From an uncultured Christensenellaceae bacterium (GTDB taxonomy: Bacteria > Bacillota > Clostridia > Christensenellales > UBA3700), in assembly GCA_910588015.1 (NCBI GenBank), contig CAJUOK010000001.1, positions 109,678 to 173,677 on the forward strand: a stretch of DNA of 64,000 bases, in the 5' to 3' direction. Under the pieces are notes generated by a model. The model was not told the origin of the DNA and made no database searches. It saw only the letters and a program-made list of their open reading frames with translations. Below, piece by piece: positions 18,420-27,312 of the stretch. Each line of letters opens with the position of its first letter. Position 1 is the stretch's first letter. A program made the position numbers and the translations under genes.

Positions 18420-19549
18420 TACAAATCAAGTCACTTATTCTCATCGGGTATTTAGTTTTTTTAAAATGCCATTAAGTAGGAAGCATTACACAGTCTTATA
18501 AATTGATATTATTGGTAAACCTATAATTTATTAGTCGGAACTATACACGCGCTATTAATGACGTCTCCAATAATTTAAACCAGCATAGGGAACCGCATCA
18601 ACAAACAACAGCCTGATTACACAGCCTTAAACCTATATTGCAATACATCTTATTTTGACAAGTAAAATAAATATTTTCAATTAAACAAAAAAAGGTTTAA
18701 ATAATACAAAGAGAGGGGAATGCGTTAAATGCAAATATCACGCATCTTGATTCATATGTATAAGTTAAACGTGCACACTACAAAACTATCTAATCATATT
18801 ACTTTCTCCACGTTAATATCCCCGAGCGCTTATTATATTTATGTCTATAGAATTATAGAGTTAACATACAACAGCGCTAAATATTGATAACAAAATAAAG
18901 CCTAAATCTATAGACACTCAACTTAAGCTTAAAACGTTGCCCATTTCTTTGCACTTATTTATATTATATAATACTTTAAATATTTAAGTTGGATAGCAAG
19001 TAATATATCAATCACATCCACACTTCTAAAAAACAAACAGTGCGGTAAACGTGAAAAATTGATAGGGTATTATTTACACTATCATTTGGATAATTATCAT
19101 ATTCTTAGTATTTACCGTATCAGTTCTTATTTACGCAGATGCATTAACCAACGTCAGAGCAATTATTAACTTTCAGCGCAACTTAAAATTTTTTTATACA
19201 AACTTATGCATATTAACTTTCACCTTGTTATTGGTTAGAGCATATCTAACGTCGTAACCATAAACAGACCTACGTCAATACTGCACTTCACAGTATCAGC
19301 AGCTTCATTACGATTTTCAATTCTGAAAATTATCATATTCTTTACGACTTAACTGCGCTTATATGCATACTAATAATTTTACCATAAGAGCAACCTCTAT
19401 TCTCAAATGGCACATACTTAAGTTTAATCTTTTATTTAAACATTAGCGCTATGAATTATTAATTAAATCATATTAACCAACTTATATTACTTACCCATCT
19501 CAAGTTCTCATAAAAGACTTACTGTAATTCCCATTGGACATACTTGCAA

Positions 19550-19565
19550 CGTTTCACGTGTAACA
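19550..19565. promoter_or_regulatory. parS-like site (14/16)
   Basis: CGTTTCACGTGTAACA matches parS at 14 of 16 positions. Its core is the reverse complement of the 18405-18418 core, so the two share the same variant half-site GTTACAC. Confidence 0.65.
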
Positions 19566-19955
19566 ATTACATATTTTTCGTATTTATGAGCTCTTATATC
19601 ATATATCTATAGACTGATAGGGAATATCAATTTAATTTTTTAACTTTATTTACTGCATTAATATTAGTCTATTACATATAAAAATGAGAAAATTATTTTT
19701 TACAGGGTATTGCGGTGATAAACATTACTTCAATCAGCTCAAAATACACATTATTCGTTTTTATGTCTGTTTATTATTTTGCCTTTATTATATACTTCAT
19801 TTGTCAGTTGTGATTATTTATACTTTTATAATTATATAACTAACCGTGTTATTAATTGGTGTGATTATATTATACTCATTAGTTATATATTTATATCCGA
19901 CCTCTATGTTGCCACCGTTATAAATGCTTTTAATTTTTTCAACTTGACTATTTGC

Positions 19956-19984
19956 TTGACAGCTTCGGTTTTTTTAATTATACT
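19956..19984 (+). promoter_or_regulatory. Promoter of the rpmH operon
   Basis: TTGACA, 17-bp spacer, TATACT, about 42 bp before the rpmH ATG. Near-consensus, as expected for a ribosomal protein gene. Confidence 0.85.
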
Positions 19985-20025
19985 TATATAGCGTAATTAT
20001 TTTTATATATAATAGGAGAATAACA

Positions 20026-20160
20026 ATGAAACAGACTTATCAACCTAAAAAAAGACAAAAATCTAAAGTACACGGCTTCCGTGAGAGAATGCGTACAAAG
20101 AGCGGAAGAAACGTAATTAAAAGACGTCGTAACAAGGGCAGAAAGCAACTGACCGCATAA
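20026..20160 (+). CDS. rpmH: 50S ribosomal protein L34
   Basis: The 44-residue product begins MKQTYQPKKRQKSKVHGF and continues with RMRTKSGRNVIKRRRNKGRK, the universal L34 pattern. It is extremely basic and binds 23S rRNA in the large subunit. AGGAG lies 7 nt before the ATG. It is the first gene of the rpmH-rnpA-yidD-yidC run and has a strong promoter at 19956. In most Bacillota this operon reads away from dnaA; here it reads towards dnaA, which lies about 10 kb downstream. Confidence 0.98.
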   Translation: MKQTYQPKKRQKSKVHGFRERMRTKSGRNVIKRRRNKGRKQLTA

Positions 20161-20167
20161 TCGGTAT

Positions 20168-20605
20168 ATGCAAAAGCGGTACAGGCTTAAAAGCGGCAGA
20201 GTTTTTAATTATCTGCACAAAAAAGGCGAGAGTAACGCCAACAAGTTGCTTGTACTCGTCTATGCTCCTTCCAAGTATTCTTTAAAAGTAGGTTTTATAG
20301 TAAGCAAAAAAGTCAGCAACCGAGCTGTTGCGCGAAACAAAGTCCGCAGACGTTTGCGAGAAGCGTTCAGAGCGCTTATCCCGTATATTGACAATAAAGT
20401 AAATTATATAGTCATTGCGCGAGACGCGTGCGAAAGCTGCGATTTTTCTCAACTTGCCAACAGTCTTACGCATTTGTTGATAAAATGCGGATTATTTGTT
20501 AAGAATATCGATAACGACGTTGTTTGCAAGCTAAACCTTAAACAAAACATTTTGGACAAGATGAAGTTTGAAGAAAAAGACCTTAAAGATACGGAGGATA
20601 AATGA
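20168..20605 (+). CDS. rnpA: Ribonuclease P protein component
   Basis: RnpA is the protein cofactor that helps the catalytic RNA of RNase P bind and cut 5' leaders from tRNA precursors. The 145-residue product has the family core VSKKVSNRAVARNKVRRRLR (RNR motif) at about residues 42-62 and the N-terminal aromatic stretch that contacts the leader. A C-terminal extension of about 30 charged residues is longer than usual. It follows rpmH by 7 bp and overlaps yidD by 4 bp (ATGA). Confidence 0.96.
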   Translation: MQKRYRLKSGRVFNYLHKKGESNANKLLVLVYAPSKYSLKVGFIVSKKVSNRAVARNKVRRRLREAFRALIPYIDNKVNYIVIARDACESCDFSQLANSLTHLLIKCGLFVKNIDNDVVCKLNLKQNILDKMKFEEKDLKDTEDK

Positions 20606-20841
20606 AAAGCGGAAATTTCTTGATTCAATATTATAAGCATTTTATCAACCCGGTAATCGGAAGCAAGTGCAAACATATCCCTTCCTGTTCGGCATATATG
20701 GGACAAGCCATTGCCAAAAAGGGATATATCAAAGGCTCTACCTTGGGAATGATAAGAATATTGAAATGCAATCCCTTTTCAAAAGGCGGTTTTAAACCCG
20801 TAAAAGACGATCTTAAAGGAAATGCAAAATGGCTATTATGA
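20602..20841 (+). CDS. yidD: Membrane protein insertion efficiency factor YidD
   Basis: The 79-residue product has the conserved YidD layout: a short amphipathic start, then CKHIPSCSAY (family C.F.P(T/S)CS.Y), KGYIKGS, and RILKCNPFSKGGFKPV (family R..RC.PF..GG.DPV). YidD is a small inner-face membrane protein that improves insertion of proteins through YidC and SecYEG. It overlaps rnpA by 4 bp and yidC by 13 bp, so all three are translationally coupled. Confidence 0.95.
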   Translation: MKSGNFLIQYYKHFINPVIGSKCKHIPSCSAYMGQAIAKKGYIKGSTLGMIRILKCNPFSKGGFKPVKDDLKGNAKWLL

Positions 20842-21911
20842 ATTTCGGTATGCTCGCTGCAGTAAGTTCCATTTGGAAACCTATCATCAGTTTGCTTGAT
20901 TGGATGAACGGCGGTATCGGCAACTTCGGTTGGACGGTAGTGGTGTTCAGTATTATGTTGCGTTTGCTTATTTTGCCGTTGGATATATGGCAAAAAATAA
21001 CAATGCGCAAGCAAAAAGCCAAGATGGACGCAATACGTCCTCAACTTGAAAAACTACAGAAACAATACGCAAACCGTCCCGATATTCTTCGACAGAAACA
21101 GTATGAACTGCAAAAGGGCACGATGAATATCTTTACTTCTTGTTTGCCGATGATTTTTACGCTTGTAATATTTACGGTAGTCTTTCAAGGTTTTAGAGAA
21201 TACATCGTCAACTACAACCAAACTATCGTAAGCAATCTATACAACGACGTATATCTGCAATTTTTCAAAGACAACGCAGAAGCAATCTCTCAAGTTTGCG
21301 GTTATCAGTTTATGAACGGCGGCGAATTTATAGAAGGATTTATCCCTTCTTACGACTATATACGTCAAGCAAAACTCATAGACGAACTCAACGCAGCTTT
21401 GGTTTCGGGATACACTCCCGAAGGTTGGCTTTGGGTCAAGAACGTATTTATGTCCGACACTTGGGCAAACGTCATACCCAATCTTTCCAACTTTACCTCT
21501 ACGAGTATAGGCGGAATAGGCGCAAATCTTCCCGACCTTGCCGGCGTGTCTTACGACCAGTTGATGACGCCTATAATCAATAATTACAACAAAACGAGTT
21601 TTTGGAATATGAGCAGATGGAACGGTTATTTCATTCTTCCCGTACTGTCGATAGCAACCAGCTTCCTGTCCACAAAGTTGCAGCAAAAAATGCAACCTGT
21701 GCAAATGACGGGCGACGAAGCTCAACAAAAACAACAGCGTATGATGAACAAGATTATGACCTATCTTATGCCTATAATCCTTGGTTTCTTCGCAATTATG
21801 TACAGCGCCGCATTCGCAATTTATTATTTTGTCAGCAACTTTATGACAATGATAACGTCGATTACTTTCAATCTAATAATGAAAAATGCAGACAAAAAAA
21901 AAGCAAAATAA
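20829..21911 (+). CDS. yidC: Membrane protein insertase YidC/Oxa1/SpoIIIJ
   Basis: This 360-residue insertase helps membrane proteins enter and fold in the cytoplasmic membrane. It has a first helix near residues 30-55 (GWTVVVFSIMLRLLILPL) with the conserved arginine of the YidC groove, a long cytoplasmic helical hairpin (residues about 60-95, KAKMDAIRPQLEKLQ) and three later membrane helices. The extracytoplasmic segment at about 130-240 is longer than in Bacillus SpoIIIJ. There is no lipobox. AAAGGA lies before the first ATG at 20829; a second ATG three codons on is also possible. Confidence 0.94.
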   Translation: MAIMNFGMLAAVSSIWKPIISLLDWMNGGIGNFGWTVVVFSIMLRLLILPLDIWQKITMRKQKAKMDAIRPQLEKLQKQYANRPDILRQKQYELQKGTMNIFTSCLPMIFTLVIFTVVFQGFREYIVNYNQTIVSNLYNDVYLQFFKDNAEAISQVCGYQFMNGGEFIEGFIPSYDYIRQAKLIDELNAALVSGYTPEGWLWVKNVFMSDTWANVIPNLSNFTSTSIGGIGANLPDLAGVSYDQLMTPIINNYNKTSFWNMSRWNGYFILPVLSIATSFLSTKLQQKMQPVQMTGDEAQQKQQRMMNKIMTYLMPIILGFFAIMYSAAFAIYYFVSNFMTMITSITFNLIMKNADKKKAK

Positions 21912-22031
21912 CACTGTTTTAATTCAACCTAACGTATCTGCCAAAAAGAATAAAAAACACTGATATTTTCCAATTAAAACTTACATCAGATTATCGGAAA
22001 AAGATAGCTCTGCTATCTTGAGGAGACATAA

Positions 22032-22823
22032 ATGAAAAGTACAGAAATCACCGCTAACAGTTATGAAGAAGCGCTTGCGCAGGCGCTTGAAGAACTTGGA
22101 CTCAACGAAAACCAAGTGGTAGCGGAAAAAATCAAAGAGAGCGGACTCATCCGCAAAAAAATCACTGTTCGCGTAACAGAAAAAGTGACCGGCGCAACTA
22201 TGGTAAGCAATTTTATAAACGGAATCATTAACAAAATGAATATCGATTGCGTTGCCAATGTCGAGGAAAAAGAAGACGCTTTTTACGTCAATCTCACCGG
22301 AGAAGATACGGGCGTGCTGATTGGCTACAGAGGAGACGTATTGGACAGTCTGCAATATCTTTCTCTTTTAATCGTCAACAAAGACAATCCGGAAAATAAA
22401 AGATTGGTTATCGACGGCGAAAACTACAGAGAAAAAAGAATGGTCACACTCTCCAAACTCGCAAAGAAAATTGCTTTTAGAGTTGCAAAATCTCACAAAG
22501 CCGAATCGCTCGAGCCTATGAATCCTTTTGAGAGAAGAATTATTCACTCGGCATTGCACGACGACAGATTCGTGACTACGGAAAGCCACGGTGAAGAACC
22601 AAACAGATACGTTGTTATATCTCCCAAAAAACCTGCTTTCGACAGAGACAGAGGCGATAGACGCAACGACAGAGGAGCGAGAGAAAGAAGAGACGGCAAC
22701 CGTCCTTCAAAACCCAGAACCGAAAATCAAAACAACGAAAAAACGCAAGAAGCGCGCAACTTCAACAAAACCGGCGTAACTAGAATGAAAACTTACGGCG
22801 GCGATATGAAAAAGTTCTTCTGA
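22032..22823 (+). CDS. jag: RNA-binding protein Jag/KhpB (SpoIIIJ-associated)
   Basis: The 263-residue protein has the three Jag parts in order: Jag-N (residues 1-50, SYEEALAQALEELGL), a KH-II domain with GVLIGYRGDVLDSLQYL (about 95-112), and an R3H domain (ending EPMNPFERRIIHSALHDD, about 155-185). A disordered Arg/Asp-rich tail (residues about 205-250) is lineage-specific. KhpB with KhpA binds RNA and affects cell division and envelope growth in related bacteria. A small hairpin, AAGATAGC/GCTATCTT (22001-22019), sits directly against the GAGGAG ribosome binding site and may modulate its use. Confidence 0.95.
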   Translation: MKSTEITANSYEEALAQALEELGLNENQVVAEKIKESGLIRKKITVRVTEKVTGATMVSNFINGIINKMNIDCVANVEEKEDAFYVNLTGEDTGVLIGYRGDVLDSLQYLSLLIVNKDNPENKRLVIDGENYREKRMVTLSKLAKKIAFRVAKSHKAESLEPMNPFERRIIHSALHDDRFVTTESHGEEPNRYVVISPKKPAFDRDRGDRRNDRGARERRDGNRPSKPRTENQNNEKTQEARNFNKTGVTRMKTYGGDMKKFF

Positions 22824-22833
22824 TATTAATATA

Positions 22834-22857
22834 AAAAGCGGCATAAAAGCCGCTTTT
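22834..22857 (+). terminator. Terminator after jag
   Basis: AAAAGCGGC / GCCGCTTTT stem of 9 bp with a 6-nt loop and a U run, ending the rpmH-jag group. Confidence 0.85.
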
Positions 22858-22881
22858 CTGTTTTGATTGGTAAATTATAAT

Positions 22882-23253
22882 ATGAATAATCTAAATTTTT
22901 ACGACCGTTACTTTTGGCAATGTATCGACGAACTGATAAATCAGTCAAAAATAATAGTCGACCGCCCAAAGAATTCAGCTCATCCGCGATTCAAAGACTT
23001 TGTTTACAAGGTCGATTACGGTTATTTGGATAATACAACGTCGGCGGATTCCTGCGGAATAGACGTGTTCGTCGGTTCTGAAGAAAACAAAATCGCCGAC
23101 TGCATAGTATGCTGCGTTGATTTGTTAAAACGCGATTCCGAAATAAAAATTCTATACGGTTGCACGGACAAAGAAAAAGAAATCATCTATAATGACTTAA
23201 ATAATTCCGATTATATGAAATGCATATTTATTTGCCGAGACAAAACTTGCTGA
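22882..23253 (+). CDS. Inorganic pyrophosphatase-like protein
   Basis: The 123-residue product resembles short Firmicutes proteins annotated as inorganic pyrophosphatase. It has IIVDRPKNSAHPRFKDFVYKVDYGYL, in which DYGYL matches the active-site strand of family I enzymes, followed by GIDVFVGS and VDLLKRDSEIKILYGC. It lacks the full set of acidic metal ligands known from longer family I pyrophosphatases, so real activity is uncertain. The ATG at 22882 is preferred over an in-frame TTG at 22867; neither has a strong ribosome binding site. Its 3' end overlaps convergent mnmE by 26 bp. Confidence 0.65.
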   Translation: MNNLNFYDRYFWQCIDELINQSKIIVDRPKNSAHPRFKDFVYKVDYGYLDNTTSADSCGIDVFVGSEENKIADCIVCCVDLLKRDSEIKILYGCTDKEKEIIYNDLNNSDYMKCIFICRDKTC

Positions 23254-24556
23254 AAATATTGTCTATTATATCTTCGCTTGCAGTGTTACCCGTTATTGTT
23301 CCCAAAGAAATATAAGCTTCTCTTAAATCTATTAGTATACATTCGATTGGCAAATTTCCCATTCCGCTTTTGGCGTTTTTAAGACTTTCCAACGCTTTTT
23401 TTATTGCTTGCGAATGACGGGAATTGGTTATTATATCGCCGCTTGTATCTATGCCGGAATCTATAAACAAACCGACTATTTGCTTTTTGAGTTCTTGAAT
23501 GCCGATATTGTCTTTTGCGCTTATCTTAATTCCATCTCGTTTATCTTCGGCAATATCGCATTTATTTATTACAAGCAATATCTTTTTATCCGAACCAAGG
23601 TTTTTTATAAGATTATTTTCATAATCATTGAGCTCGCGTCCCGCTTCGGTAACAAACAAAACTATATCGCTGCCATTTGCCGCTTTTATACTTCTTTCAA
23701 CGCCTATAGACTCCACTATATCGCTAGTTTCCCTAATACCTGCGGTATCTATTAATTTCAACATAATCCCGTTGAATTCCACGTACTCTTCCAAGCTGTC
23801 GCGAGTGGTTCCCGCAATATCCGTGACGATAGCCCTGTCGCTGCCTACAAACGCGTTGAGCAGAGAAGACTTGCCAACGTTTGCTTGACCTATGATAGCA
23901 ACGTTGATTCCTTGACGAATATATCCGCCCGCTTTAGACGTAGATTCAAGTTTTTCCAATTGCTCTATAATATACAAATTAGTTTTATATCCGTTTGATT
24001 TAGCTTCGTCTTCCATTTCTTCCGGATAATCGAGACTTGCTTCGAGTTGAGAAATACAGTCGAGAAGTTCGTTTTGCAACTCTCCTATTTTTTCCGCAAT
24101 CTTTCCGCTGGAAAGACGGTAACTTGCGTTTAGCGAAGCAATGCTTTCTCCGTTAATCATATCTATGATGCCTTCGGCGTCGCTTAAAGCAATCTTTCCG
24201 TTGAGAAAAGCTCTCTTTGTAAATTCTCCTTTATCCGCTATATCGCAACCGTTTTTCAAACATAATTTTAGCACTTCGTCAGTAAGTCTTACGCCGCCGT
24301 GACATTGAAATTCAACCACGTCTTCTCCCGTATACGAATGAGGAGCCTTAAAATACACCGCCAATACGTTATCCTTAAAAGTACCTGCGTCTATACTTCC
24401 ATAATACATATAATTGGGTTGGGCAGCTTTAAAATCACAAAGCTTTTTACAGTTGAAAATAGAAGAGGCTATTTCAAGCGCTCTGTCTCCGCTCATACGA
24501 ATTATAGATATTGCTCCGCGCCCGATTGGGGTAGATATTGTGGCTATAGTTTTCAT
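23228..24556 (-). CDS. mnmE: tRNA uridine-5-carboxymethylaminomethyl modification GTPase MnmE
   Basis: MnmE (TrmE) works with MnmG to place a carboxymethylaminomethyl or aminomethyl group on U34 of certain tRNAs, using GTP and 5,10-methylene-tetrahydrofolate. The 442-residue product starts MKTIATISTPIGRGAISIIR. The G domain shows GQANVGKS (about 223-230), DIAGTTRD, DTAGIRE and NKCD, and the protein ends FCLGK, equivalent to the C(I/L)GK active-site tail. The start at 24556 is chosen by family alignment: its -10 box ends 6 nt before the ATG and no ribosome binding site is present, so the mRNA may be leaderless. It is divergent from mnmG instead of upstream in the same operon. Confidence 0.96.
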   Translation of the reverse strand: MKTIATISTPIGRGAISIIRMSGDRALEIASSIFNCKKLCDFKAAQPNYMYYGSIDAGTFKDNVLAVYFKAPHSYTGEDVVEFQCHGGVRLTDEVLKLCLKNGCDIADKGEFTKRAFLNGKIALSDAEGIIDMINGESIASLNASYRLSSGKIAEKIGELQNELLDCISQLEASLDYPEEMEDEAKSNGYKTNLYIIEQLEKLESTSKAGGYIRQGINVAIIGQANVGKSSLLNAFVGSDRAIVTDIAGTTRDSLEEYVEFNGIMLKLIDTAGIRETSDIVESIGVERSIKAANGSDIVLFVTEAGRELNDYENNLIKNLGSDKKILLVINKCDIAEDKRDGIKISAKDNIGIQELKKQIVGLFIDSGIDTSGDIITNSRHSQAIKKALESLKNAKSGMGNLPIECILIDLREAYISLGTITGNTASEDIIDNIFSKFCLGK

Positions 24557-24562
24557 AATTAA

Positions 24563-24615
24563 ATTATAACATAATAGCTTATTATTTGCAAATACAACGC
24601 TTGTTATGGTATAAT
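24563..24615. promoter_or_regulatory. Divergent mnmE/mnmG promoters sharing one -35 element
   Basis: The self-complementary hexamer TTGCAA (24586-24591) can act as -35 for both directions. On the plus strand an 18-bp spacer leads to TATAAT (24610-24615) for mnmG. On the minus strand a 17-bp spacer leads to TATAAT (24568-24563) for mnmE. Confidence 0.65.
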
Positions 24616-24660
24616 CAAATTGAAAAATCAGAGCTATATTATTCAAGAGAAGGAAAACGT

Positions 24661-26529
24661 ATGCTAGACAGCTACCAAAAAAATTATGACGCTATAGTTA
24701 TAGGTTGCGGACACGCGGGAGTCGAAGCGTGTCTTGCTTTAGCCCGTCTGGGGCATAAGACTTTGGCTGTCACGCTTTCTCTTGACGCAATAGCTTTTAT
24801 GGCTTGCAATCCGGCTATAGGCGGCACGGCAAAAGGTCATTTAGTAAGAGAAATAGACGCCCTAGGCGGACAAATGGGTCTTTCTGCCGACAATAATCTG
24901 CTTCAAATTCGTATGCTCAATATGGGCAAAGGCGCGGCTGTGCAGTCGCTTCGCGGACAAGCCGACAAAACGCTGTATCACCACTATATGAAAAATATTT
25001 TGGAGAATACGCCAAACCTCGATATATTACAAGGCGAAGTTGCCGAGATACTTACAAAAAACGGCGCAGTATACGGCATTACCACGACTTTAGGACAGAC
25101 TTTTTATGCCGACAGTATTGTCGTTGCCACCGGCGTTTATCTCAACGCCCACATTATAATAGGCGACAACGTGACCAAGACCGGTCCCAACGGTTTCTCA
25201 AGAGCTACAAAACTTACGGATTCGCTTATTAATTTAGATATACCCACAAGACGGTTCAAAACAGGCACTCCCGCAAGAGTCGATAAAAACACTATAAATT
25301 TCGACGCTATGCAAATTCAAAAAGGCGACGATAATATATATCCTTTTTCTTTTATGACAAAAGGGTATATAGAAAACAAAGACGTTTGTTATTTGACTTA
25401 TACAACCCAAAAGACTAAAGATATTATTATGGCTAATATAGACAGGTCTCCGCTTTATAACGGTTCTATTCACAGCATAGGACCGCGATACTGTCCTTCT
25501 ATAGAGGATAAAGTTATGAGATTTGCCGATAAAGAACGTCATCAAATATTTATAGAACCCGAAAGCTCTTTGACAAACGAAATGTACGTGCAGGGTATGA
25601 GTTCTTCTCTTCCTTTCGACGTTCAATTGGAAATGTATAAGTCTGTTATAGGTCTTGAAAAAGTCAAAATTATGAGATTCGCATACGCTATCGAATACGA
25701 CTGCATAGATTCTCTTTGTCTTACGCCCTATCTTATGGTAAAGCATATCAAAGGTCTTTTCCTTGCAGGTCAGCTCAACGGCAGCAGCGGATATGAAGAA
25801 GCGGCGGCGCAAGGTCTGATTGCGGGCATAAACGCGTCTCTTTATCTTAAAGAAAAGCAACCGTTGGTTCTCACAAGAGATTCTTCGTATATTGGAGTTC
25901 TTATCGACGATTTAGTTACAAAAGGAACCAACGAACCTTACAGAATGATGACTGCCAGGGCAGAACACAGATTGTTATTGAGACAGGAAAACGCAGACAG
26001 CAGATTAACTCCTATAGGAAGAGATATAGGGCTTGTGGACGATAAAAGATGGCAGTCTTTCACAGATAAAACAAATAAAATAGAGGATATATACAAAAAG
26101 CTTGATAAAACTTTGCCTCCAAAAGAATTTAAAGAATTTTTTGAAAGCATAGGAGAACCTATTCCTCACAATGGACTTTCATATAAAGAAATGCTCAAAA
26201 GGTCTGCAATAACTTCCGATATGCTTATAGACAATTTTGAAGAATTATCACATTTGGATAAAAGATGTTTTGAAGAAGTGGCGACATCTATAAAATACGC
26301 GGGGTATCTATCTAAACAACAGTCTGTCATAAACGATATAAATAAACTGGAATCCAAAATATTACCCGATAATTTGGATTATTCACAAATAAAAGGATTA
26401 AGAATAGAAGCTAGGCAAAAACTCGATAATATAAAGCCTATTAATCTCGGACAAGCCTCGAGAATAAGCGGAGTATCTCCTGCGGATATAACGGTTTTGT
26501 TGGTTTATCTTTCAAAGGTCGGTAAATAG
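24661..26529 (+). CDS. mnmG: tRNA uridine-5-carboxymethylaminomethyl modification enzyme MnmG (GidA)
   Basis: MnmG is the FAD- and NADH-dependent partner of MnmE in U34 tRNA modification. The 622-residue product, from ATG 24661 with an AGAAGGAAA site, has the dinucleotide-binding start DAIVIGCGHAGVEACLALAR, the family signature GPRYCPSIEDK and MFLAGQ-like LFLAGQLNGSSGYEEAAAQG. The C-terminal helical domain ends with ASRISGVSPADITVLLVYL. A longer frame reaches back to 24586 but lacks a suitable start. rsmG follows 2 bp later, so they are co-transcribed. Confidence 0.97.
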   Translation: MLDSYQKNYDAIVIGCGHAGVEACLALARLGHKTLAVTLSLDAIAFMACNPAIGGTAKGHLVREIDALGGQMGLSADNNLLQIRMLNMGKGAAVQSLRGQADKTLYHHYMKNILENTPNLDILQGEVAEILTKNGAVYGITTTLGQTFYADSIVVATGVYLNAHIIIGDNVTKTGPNGFSRATKLTDSLINLDIPTRRFKTGTPARVDKNTINFDAMQIQKGDDNIYPFSFMTKGYIENKDVCYLTYTTQKTKDIIMANIDRSPLYNGSIHSIGPRYCPSIEDKVMRFADKERHQIFIEPESSLTNEMYVQGMSSSLPFDVQLEMYKSVIGLEKVKIMRFAYAIEYDCIDSLCLTPYLMVKHIKGLFLAGQLNGSSGYEEAAAQGLIAGINASLYLKEKQPLVLTRDSSYIGVLIDDLVTKGTNEPYRMMTARAEHRLLLRQENADSRLTPIGRDIGLVDDKRWQSFTDKTNKIEDIYKKLDKTLPPKEFKEFFESIGEPIPHNGLSYKEMLKRSAITSDMLIDNFEELSHLDKRCFEEVATSIKYAGYLSKQQSVINDINKLESKILPDNLDYSQIKGLRIEARQKLDNIKPINLGQASRISGVSPADITVLLVYLSKVGK

Positions 26530-26531
26530 AT

Positions 26532-27233
26532 ATGGAACTTGACGTATTAAACGATTATTTGATAAATAATGGATATAAAGATTATGATATTTGCGAAAAA
26601 TTCACTTTATATTATCAAATTCTCATAGAATGGAATAATAAATTCAATCTTACTTCCATAACATCTTTGGAAGACGTTCAGACAAAACATTTTATCGACA
26701 GTATATTGCCAAATAAAGAAATAAAAAATTTTAATAGCATATGCGACACAGGATGCGGAGCAGGTTTTCCAAGCATCCCTTTGGCAATTTTGAATCCAAA
26801 TATTAATTTTACTTTAGTAGACAGCGTAAATAAAAAAATAACGTTTATAGAATATCTAAAGCAACAACTCAAATTAGATAACGTTACGGCAATTCATTCG
26901 AGAGTAGAGGACTTTGCAAAAATAAATTTCGAAAAGTTTGACGCTTGTGTCGCAAGAGCGTTGGCAAATATGCCAACGCTTGTAGAATATACTCTTCCTT
27001 TAATAAAAAACGGAGGAAGTCTGTTGGCTTACAAAGGTATAAATTATGCCGAAGATTTAAAACAATGTTCAAAAATATTGAATATTTTAAACGGTAAAAT
27101 CCAAGAAATAAAAGAATATCAATTAACACAAGACGAAACCAGATACGTGATTATTATTAAAAAAACAGGCAACTGTTCCAAAAAATATCCTAGATTGGGC
27201 AACAAACCTCGTCTTCAACCTATTTTAGGATAA
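26532..27233 (+). CDS. rsmG: 16S rRNA (guanine527-N7)-methyltransferase RsmG (GidB)
   Basis: RsmG methylates N7 of G527 in 16S rRNA; loss gives low-level streptomycin resistance in other bacteria. The 233-residue product has the N-terminal helices with KFNLTSI, the SAM-binding motif DTGCGAGFPSIPLAI at about residues 73-87, and DACVARALANMPTLVEY. The C-terminus ends in a basic NKPRLQPILG-type tail typical of the family. It lies 2 bp after mnmG. About 80 bp with a fresh promoter separate it from parB. Confidence 0.96.
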   Translation: MELDVLNDYLINNGYKDYDICEKFTLYYQILIEWNNKFNLTSITSLEDVQTKHFIDSILPNKEIKNFNSICDTGCGAGFPSIPLAILNPNINFTLVDSVNKKITFIEYLKQQLKLDNVTAIHSRVEDFAKINFEKFDACVARALANMPTLVEYTLPLIKNGGSLLAYKGINYAEDLKQCSKILNILNGKIQEIKEYQLTQDETRYVIIIKKTGNCSKKYPRLGNKPRLQPILG

Positions 27234-27242
27234 AAAATTAAG

Positions 27243-27271
27243 TTGCATATATCAAATATATTTGATATAAT
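27243..27271 (+). promoter_or_regulatory. parB promoter overlapped by a 22-bp palindrome
   Basis: TTGCAT, 17-bp spacer, TATAAT. A perfect palindrome at 27248-27269, with arms TATATCAAATA / TATTTGATATA, fills the spacer and enters the -10 box, an ideal position for a repressor. Confidence 0.7.
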
Positions 27272-27312
27272 ATCTGTGGACATAGCTTTTTTACAGTCGA
27301 ATAGGAGGACTT

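Larger units (their letters stand above)
17760..19955. other. Gene-free, AT-rich, parS-bearing tract (candidate centromere region)
   Basis: No open frame here has a ribosome binding site or protein-like composition. By hand count 18121-19560 has 167 G and 271 C on the plus strand (about 30% G+C, skew about -0.24). The skew fades after about 19560 and the strand becomes T-rich. Four parS-like sites (listed separately) are spread across the tract. I see no cluster of DnaA boxes. A gene-free stretch of this length is unusual in a compact bacterial chromosome and suggests a DNA-level role such as ParB loading. Confidence 0.6.

Noticed and set aside
17760..19955. The gene-free tract as oriC itself
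   Set aside because: It lacks a cluster of TTATCCACA-like boxes, whereas five such boxes lie at 29428-29527; the parS-like sites fit a segregation role better.
19779..19991. 70-codon plus-strand frame just before rpmH
   Set aside because: T-rich stretch giving a hydrophobic string, no ribosome site, and it runs through the rpmH promoter.
20631..21044. 137-codon minus-strand frame over yidD-yidC
   Set aside because: Shadow of two clearly conserved coupled genes.
27243..27271. parB promoter palindrome as a parS site
   Set aside because: The sequence TATATCAAATA/TATTTGATATA shares no core with TGTTTCACGTGAAACA.
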